DNA of 9,321 bases from Fimivicinus intestinavium (GTDB taxonomy: Bacteria; Bacillota; Clostridia; Oscillospirales; Acutalibacteraceae): positions 1 to 9,321 of the forward strand of contig DVKY01000013.1 in assembly GCA_018715765.1 (NCBI GenBank), given 5' to 3'. Both the position numbers and the translations under genes were made by a program. Below, piece after piece: positions 5,990-9,321 of the stretch. Position 1 is the stretch's first letter. Every line of letters begins with the position of its first letter. Under the pieces are notes generated by a model. That model searched no databases. It saw only the letters and a list, made by a program, of their open reading frames with translations, and was not told the origin of the DNA.

Positions 5990-6018
5990 TTGACAATTGC
6001 ACAAGTTCCCGCTATAAT
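5990..6018 (+). promoter_or_regulatory. Consensus sigma-A promoter of the leu operon
   Basis: TTGACA (5990-5995), a 17-base spacer and TATAAT (6013-6018) match the consensus at every position. Initiation is expected near 6025, placing the whole T-box leader in the transcript. The divergent marR promoter's -35 box lies 57 bases to the left. Control of leu expression is thus expected after initiation, at the leader. Confidence 0.9.
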
Positions 6019-6056
6019 AAATATCACAATTTTATTCTGCTTTGGTTTACCCAAAA

Positions 6057-6283
6057 GGCTGTGAAGGAAACAAGACATATTCCCGCGCGTCTCAGAGAGC
6101 CGGTATTTGCTGCGAGCCGGTACGGCGGTTTATGTGTATAGCTCATTCCGGAGCCGCCCGCCTGAAATCATAGGGCGGGCCGTGAGACCACGTTATCGGT
6201 CAAGGCCTTGATTGAGGCTGATGAGGGCTGCCGTCAGGCGGCTGAAATAGGGTGGTACCGCGTGGAGCTTCTCCTCGCCCCTA
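6057..6283 (+). ncRNA. Leucine-specific T-box leader (riboswitch)
   Basis: The leader senses uncharged tRNA and antiterminates transcription of leuA-leuB. Stem I spans about 6057-6155: GGCT/AGCC and GGAA/TTCC at the base, with a GTGA...GGA kink-turn-like internal loop (6061-6064 and 6150-6152) between them. ACATA/TATGT and CCGC/GCGG lie above the specifier loop, and the AGAGAGCCGG...GAGCCGG distal part on top. The specifier codon is read as CTC (6142-6144) followed by a purine, for tRNA-Leu(GAG). A second hairpin pairs 6156-6162 with 6174-6180. The T-box AGGGTGGTACCGCG is at 6249-6262; its TGGT (6253-6256) would pair with ACCA of tRNA-Leu. The antiterminator pairs TAGGG (6248-6252) with CCCTA (6279-6283) and GCG with CGC. 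Confidence 0.95.
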
Positions 6284-6311
6284 TGCTTTTAGGGAGCGGG
6301 GTTTTTCTTTT
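6273..6311 (+). terminator. T-box regulated terminator ahead of leuA
   Basis: CCTCGCCCCTA (6273-6283) pairs with TAGGG-A-GCGGGG (6290-6301) with a single bulged A at 6295 and a six-base loop, followed by TTTTTCTTTT. It shares 6276-6283 with the antiterminator, so the two structures are mutually exclusive, as required for T-box switching. Confidence 0.9.
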
Positions 6312-6388
6312 GCTGTGAAAAGCCTTTGCCCTCCCTCACATTCAATCGCTTCCCGGTAGGCCGGCGGAAAATCAAGGAGGATTTTGCC

Positions 6389-8095
6389 ATGTATGAAGGC
6401 TGCAAGAAGTATGTCCCATTCACTCCGATTCAAATGGAGCACCGTGAATGGCCGGATAAGGTGATCGACCATGCGCCCATCTGGTGCAGCGTCGATCTGC
6501 GCGATGGGAACCAGGCGCTGGTGAACCCCATGAATCTGGAGGAAAAGCTGGAAATGTTCCAGCTGCTGGTTGATATCGGCGTCAAGGAGATTGAGGTCGG
6601 CTTCCCCTCCGCGAGCGAGACGGAGTATGAGATCCTGCGCACACTGATTGAGAAGAATTATATCCCGGATGACGTGACCATCCAGGTGCTGGTGCAGGCG
6701 CGCGAGCACCTGATCCGCAAAACCTTTGAGGCCATTGAGGGCGCGAAGAATGTGATCGTCCATTTTTATAATTCTACCTCCACCCTGCAGCGCAAGGTCG
6801 TGTTCAAAAAGGATATGGATGGGATCATTGAGATCGCTGCAAACGGCGCAAAGCTCATCAAGGAGCTTACGGATGAGATGTGTGCAAAGCATCCGGAGAT
6901 TAATATTCGCTATGAGTATTCCCCGGAGAGCTTTTCCGGCACGGAGATGGATAATGCCGTGGCCATCTGCGAGCGGGTAATGGAGCTGCTCGACGCAACG
7001 CCGGAGAATAAGGTGATTTTGAACCTGCCCTCCACAGTTGAGGGCAGCACCCCGAACGGCTATGCCGATCAGATTGAATATTTCTGCAAGCACCTGAAAA
7101 ACCGCGAGAGCGCCATCATCTCCCTGCACCCGCATAACGACCGCGGCACGGGAGTGGCGGCAGCAGAGCTCGGGCTTATGGCGGGGGCGGACCGTATTGA
7201 GGGCACGCTCTTCGGCAATGGCGAGCGCACCGGCAATGTGGATATGGTGACGCTGGCGCTGAATATGTATACACAGGGCGTAGACCCTCGGCTGGATTTC
7301 CACGATATCAACCATGTGCGCGAGGTGTATGAGCGCACGACGAAGATGCACGTGGGCGAGCGCCAGCCCTATGCGGGCGCGTTGGTGTTCACGGCGTTCT
7401 CCGGCTCGCATCAGGATGCCATCAATAAGGGCGAGCAATATATGAAAACGAGCGGCACGCAGTATTGGGAGGTGCCGTATCTGCCGATTGACCCGGCGGA
7501 TGTGGGCCGGGAATATGAGCCGATCATCCGCATCAACAGCCAGTCCGGCAAGGGCGGTGCGGCATTTATCATGAGCAACAACTTCGGCTATGAGCTGCCC
7601 AAGGCGATGCACCCCGAGTTCGGCAAGGCAGTCAAGGCCGCCTGCGACGCGGCCGGCACGGAGATCAGCCCGCAGCAGGTGTTTGACCTGTTTAAGAAGG
7701 AATATATCGATGTAGATGGCCCCTATCAGATTCTGAAAATGAAGTATTATGATGAAGGCGCAGAGGATGGCTCTTCCTCCCACGGCCGCTTTGTCGGTGT
7801 GATCAAGAACAACGGCTTCGAGCCCACCGAGATTACCGGCGAGGGCAACGGCCCAATTGACGCTTTCTTCAATGCGCTTCAGCAGGTGGGCATCAGCGGA
7901 TATCACTTTGAGGATTATTCGGAGCATGCCATCTCCATCGGCTCTGATGCAAAAGCGGTTTCCTACATCCACCTGACGGATGCAGCGGGGAAGAATATCT
8001 TTGGCGTTGGCATCTCGCACAACATTTATTACGCCTCCATCCGGGGCGTGATGTGCGCGATCAACCGCTCCATGCGGGCGCAGAAGGCGGAGTGA
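6389..8095 (+). CDS. leuA: 2-isopropylmalate synthase, long (type 2) form
   Basis: This 568-residue cytoplasmic enzyme condenses acetyl-CoA with 2-oxoisovalerate, the first committed step of leucine synthesis. The N-terminal TIM barrel of the DRE-TIM metallolyase family carries SVDLRDGNQAL with Arg38-Asp39, the metal ligands His247 and His249 in SLHPHNDRGTG, and Asn277 in GNGERTGN. A linker subdomain (about 330-440, with RINSQSGKGGAAF) leads to the C-terminal leucine-binding regulatory domain (about 445-568), including GEGNGPIDAFFNAL. Length and order fit the actinobacterial/yeast-type LeuA rather than the shorter ~510-residue form. The ATG at 6389 is chosen because AAGGAGG lies 8 bases before it. 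An in-frame ATG at 6326 exists but is too close to the terminator and has no ribosome binding site. It is controlled by the T-box upstream and probably by leucine feedback. Confidence 0.97.
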   Translation: MYEGCKKYVPFTPIQMEHREWPDKVIDHAPIWCSVDLRDGNQALVNPMNLEEKLEMFQLLVDIGVKEIEVGFPSASETEYEILRTLIEKNYIPDDVTIQVLVQAREHLIRKTFEAIEGAKNVIVHFYNSTSTLQRKVVFKKDMDGIIEIAANGAKLIKELTDEMCAKHPEINIRYEYSPESFSGTEMDNAVAICERVMELLDATPENKVILNLPSTVEGSTPNGYADQIEYFCKHLKNRESAIISLHPHNDRGTGVAAAELGLMAGADRIEGTLFGNGERTGNVDMVTLALNMYTQGVDPRLDFHDINHVREVYERTTKMHVGERQPYAGALVFTAFSGSHQDAINKGEQYMKTSGTQYWEVPYLPIDPADVGREYEPIIRINSQSGKGGAAFIMSNNFGYELPKAMHPEFGKAVKAACDAAGTEISPQQVFDLFKKEYIDVDGPYQILKMKYYDEGAEDGSSSHGRFVGVIKNNGFEPTEITGEGNGPIDAFFNALQQVGISGYHFEDYSEHAISIGSDAKAVSYIHLTDAAGKNIFGVGISHNIYYASIRGVMCAINRSMRAQKAE

Positions 8096-8180
8096 CGGCC
8101 GCTGAATGGGCGCACGCCACAGCGCGTCTACTGGAAGGAATCAGCATTTTTCTAATCATGATTTGAATGAGGTGACCTGT

Positions 8181-9260
8181 GTGAAAACGTATCATATCGC
8201 CGTGCTGCGCGGCGACGGCATCGGCCCGGAAATCGTGGCGGAGGCCATTAAGGTGCTGGATGCCGCCGGTAACCGGTTCGGCTTTCAGTGTGCGTATGAT
8301 GAGCAGCTCATGGGCGGCTGCGCCATTGACGCCACGGGCGAGCCGCTGCCGCAGCAGACGGTGGAGGCTTGCAAAAAGGCAGATTCCGTGCTGCTCGGTG
8401 CGGTTGGTGGATGGAAATGGGACACTCTGCCTGGTAACAAGCGACCGGAGGCAGGGCTTTTGGGGATTCGCAGCGCCCTGGGGCTGTATGCAAACCTGCG
8501 CCCGGCCAAGATTTTTGCGCCGCTGCGGAGCGCTTCTCCGATTAAAGATAGCATCATCGGCGATCAGCTCGATATCCTTGTGGTACGCGAGCTGACGGGT
8601 GGGATTTATTTTGGCGAGCGCGGCCGGTTTGAGAAAAACGGCGTTCCGGCGGCTTATGACACGGAGTGCTATAGCGTGCCGGAGATTGAGCGTATTGCGC
8701 GCGTTGCTTTCGATATGGCGATGAAGCGGGGAAAAAAGCTGACGAGCGTGGACAAGGCAAATGTGCTGGAATCCTCCCGCCTGTGGAGGGAGACGGTAAT
8801 CCGTGTTGCCGAAGACTATCCGGAGGTGGAGCTCAACCATATGTATGTGGATAACTGCGCGATGCAGCTTGTGCGCAATCCGGCGCAGTTTGATGTGATC
8901 GTCACCTCAAATATGTTTGGGGATATCCTTTCCGATGAGGCCTCCATGATCAGCGGTTCGATCGGGATGCTGGCTTCTGCGAGCCTTGCGGGCGGCAGCT
9001 TGGGGCTGTATGAGCCGATTCACGGCTCTGCGCCGGATATTGCGGGGCAGGGCGTTGCCAACCCGCTGGCGACAATCCTTTCCGTGGCGATGATGCTGCG
9101 CTACTCTTTTGACGAAGCGGAGGCGGCCGATGCGATCGAGGCCGCTGTGGACGCCGCGCTGCGCAGCGCACGCACGCCGGATATCAAAGAGGAGGGTCTC
9201 CCGGTGGTTTCCACAGGGGAGATGGGAGATTTGGTTGCACAATTGGTGGCGCAGGCCTGA
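8181..9260 (+). CDS. leuB: 3-isopropylmalate dehydrogenase
   Basis: This 359-residue cytoplasmic enzyme oxidises and decarboxylates 3-isopropylmalate to 2-oxoisocaproate with NAD+, the third step of leucine synthesis. It is a typical isocitrate/isopropylmalate dehydrogenase: LRGDGIGPEI at 9-18, substrate arginines at 97, 107 and 136, VRELTGGIYFGERG (135-148) with Tyr143, Lys192 in DKANVLE, Asp224 in VDNCAMQL, metal Asp248 and Asp252 in MFGDILSDEAS, and HGSAPDIAGQGVANP (281-295) for the cofactor. The start is GTG at 8181, with GAGGTGA five bases before it; an in-frame ATG at 8106 would add 25 residues lacking homology to the family and has no ribosome binding site. It lies 85 bases after leuA on the same strand and should share the T-box transcript. 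leuCD is not between them. Confidence 0.97.
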   Translation: MKTYHIAVLRGDGIGPEIVAEAIKVLDAAGNRFGFQCAYDEQLMGGCAIDATGEPLPQQTVEACKKADSVLLGAVGGWKWDTLPGNKRPEAGLLGIRSALGLYANLRPAKIFAPLRSASPIKDSIIGDQLDILVVRELTGGIYFGERGRFEKNGVPAAYDTECYSVPEIERIARVAFDMAMKRGKKLTSVDKANVLESSRLWRETVIRVAEDYPEVELNHMYVDNCAMQLVRNPAQFDVIVTSNMFGDILSDEASMISGSIGMLASASLAGGSLGLYEPIHGSAPDIAGQGVANPLATILSVAMMLRYSFDEAEAADAIEAAVDAALRSARTPDIKEEGLPVVSTGEMGDLVAQLVAQA

Positions 9261-9290
9261 GCCTTTCAAGAAGATGAATGCAAAATGGGC

Positions 9291-9321
9291 GTTTGGCCAA
9301 ACGGTATCCGTTTGGCCAAAC
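9291..9321 (+). terminator. Perfect inverted repeat after leuB, probable terminator cut by window end
   Basis: GTTTGGCCAAACGG (9291-9304) and CCGTTTGGCCAAAC (9308-9321) pair perfectly over 14 bp around the loop TAT. The outer 12 bases of each arm are themselves palindromic. It begins 30 bases after the leuB stop, and the preceding AAAATGGGC would pair with GCCCATTTT if that follows past the edge, which would make a long stem with a T run. The T run itself is not visible, so a dispersed palindromic repeat or a binding site is also possible. Confidence 0.6.

Noticed and set aside
6326..6388. Upstream start giving leuA 21 extra residues
   Set aside because: The ATG lies just after the T-box terminator without a Shine-Dalgarno sequence, whereas the ATG at 6389 has AAGGAGG at ideal spacing and begins the family-like MYEGCKKYVPF.
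6281..8020. 579-codon open frame on the - strand opposite leuA
   Set aside because: It lies antisense to a certain leuA with all catalytic motifs, matches no family I recognise, and is rich in His, Arg, Leu and Ile as expected from the complement of biased codons. It would also run from inside one gene into the T-box terminator.
8106..8180. Upstream ATG start for leuB
   Set aside because: The extra 25 residues are unlike the family N-terminus; the GTG at 8181 has GAGGTGA five bases before it and leads into the normal KTYHIAVLRGDGIGPE start.
8061..8840. 259-codon open frame on the - strand opposite leuB
   Set aside because: It overlaps the ends of two well-supported genes on the other strand and shows no family resemblance.
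1..9321. CRISPR array, transposase, toxin-antitoxin pair or other defence system
   Set aside because: No regularly spaced repeats and no recognisable protein of these families are present; all confident genes belong to known metabolic, efflux or regulatory families.

Overview
The window looks like chromosomal DNA from a fairly GC-rich member of the Clostridia (Bacillota). The clues are a T-box leader with a canonical AGGGTGGTACCGCG box, strong AGGAGG-type ribosome binding sites, near-perfect sigma-A promoters, CCA-encoding tRNA genes, and a heterodimeric ABC exporter of the BmrCD/YheIH/TM287-288 type. I cannot name a species or genus from the sequence alone.

Layout. Positions 56-720 (+ strand) hold a five-gene tRNA cluster: Asn(GTT), CAT (elongator Met or lysidine-type Ile), Trp(CCA), Asp(GTC) and Thr(GGT). 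It has a terminator-like hairpin after Asn and a clear terminator after Thr. Between Trp and Asp lies a ~150-bp gene-free segment that ends in an exact 18-bp copy of the tRNA-Trp 3' end, which is the most irregular feature of the window. Positions 840-5859 (- strand) carry, in transcription order, a MarR-family regulator, two half-size ABC exporter subunits whose reading frames overlap head to tail, and then a MerR-family regulator with its own 19-bp-spacer promoter. Positions 5860-6388 form a divergent control region: a consensus promoter with overlapping dyads drives the marR-ABC operon leftward, and a second consensus promoter drives a leucine-type T-box leader rightward. Positions 6389-9260 (+ strand) are leuA and leuB. 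A perfect 14-bp inverted repeat with a 3-base loop closes the window and is probably the first part of the operon terminator.

How the parts work together. The MarR protein probably represses its own operon. That operon makes a heterodimeric efflux pump in which one subunit has a degenerate ATP site and the partner supplies the functional Walker A/B/His residues. The leu leader senses uncharged tRNA-Leu through a CTC specifier codon and lets transcription proceed into 2-isopropylmalate synthase and 3-isopropylmalate dehydrogenase when leucine charging falls. The middle enzyme of the pathway, isopropylmalate isomerase (leuCD), is not in the window.

I see no CRISPR array, transposase, toxin-antitoxin pair or clearly new multi-gene system. 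The protein-coding genes belong to well-known families. The items most worth a second look are the tRNA-Trp 3'-end duplication with its intervening segment, the mid-cluster terminator and tRNA fragment, and the MerR and MarR operator architecture.
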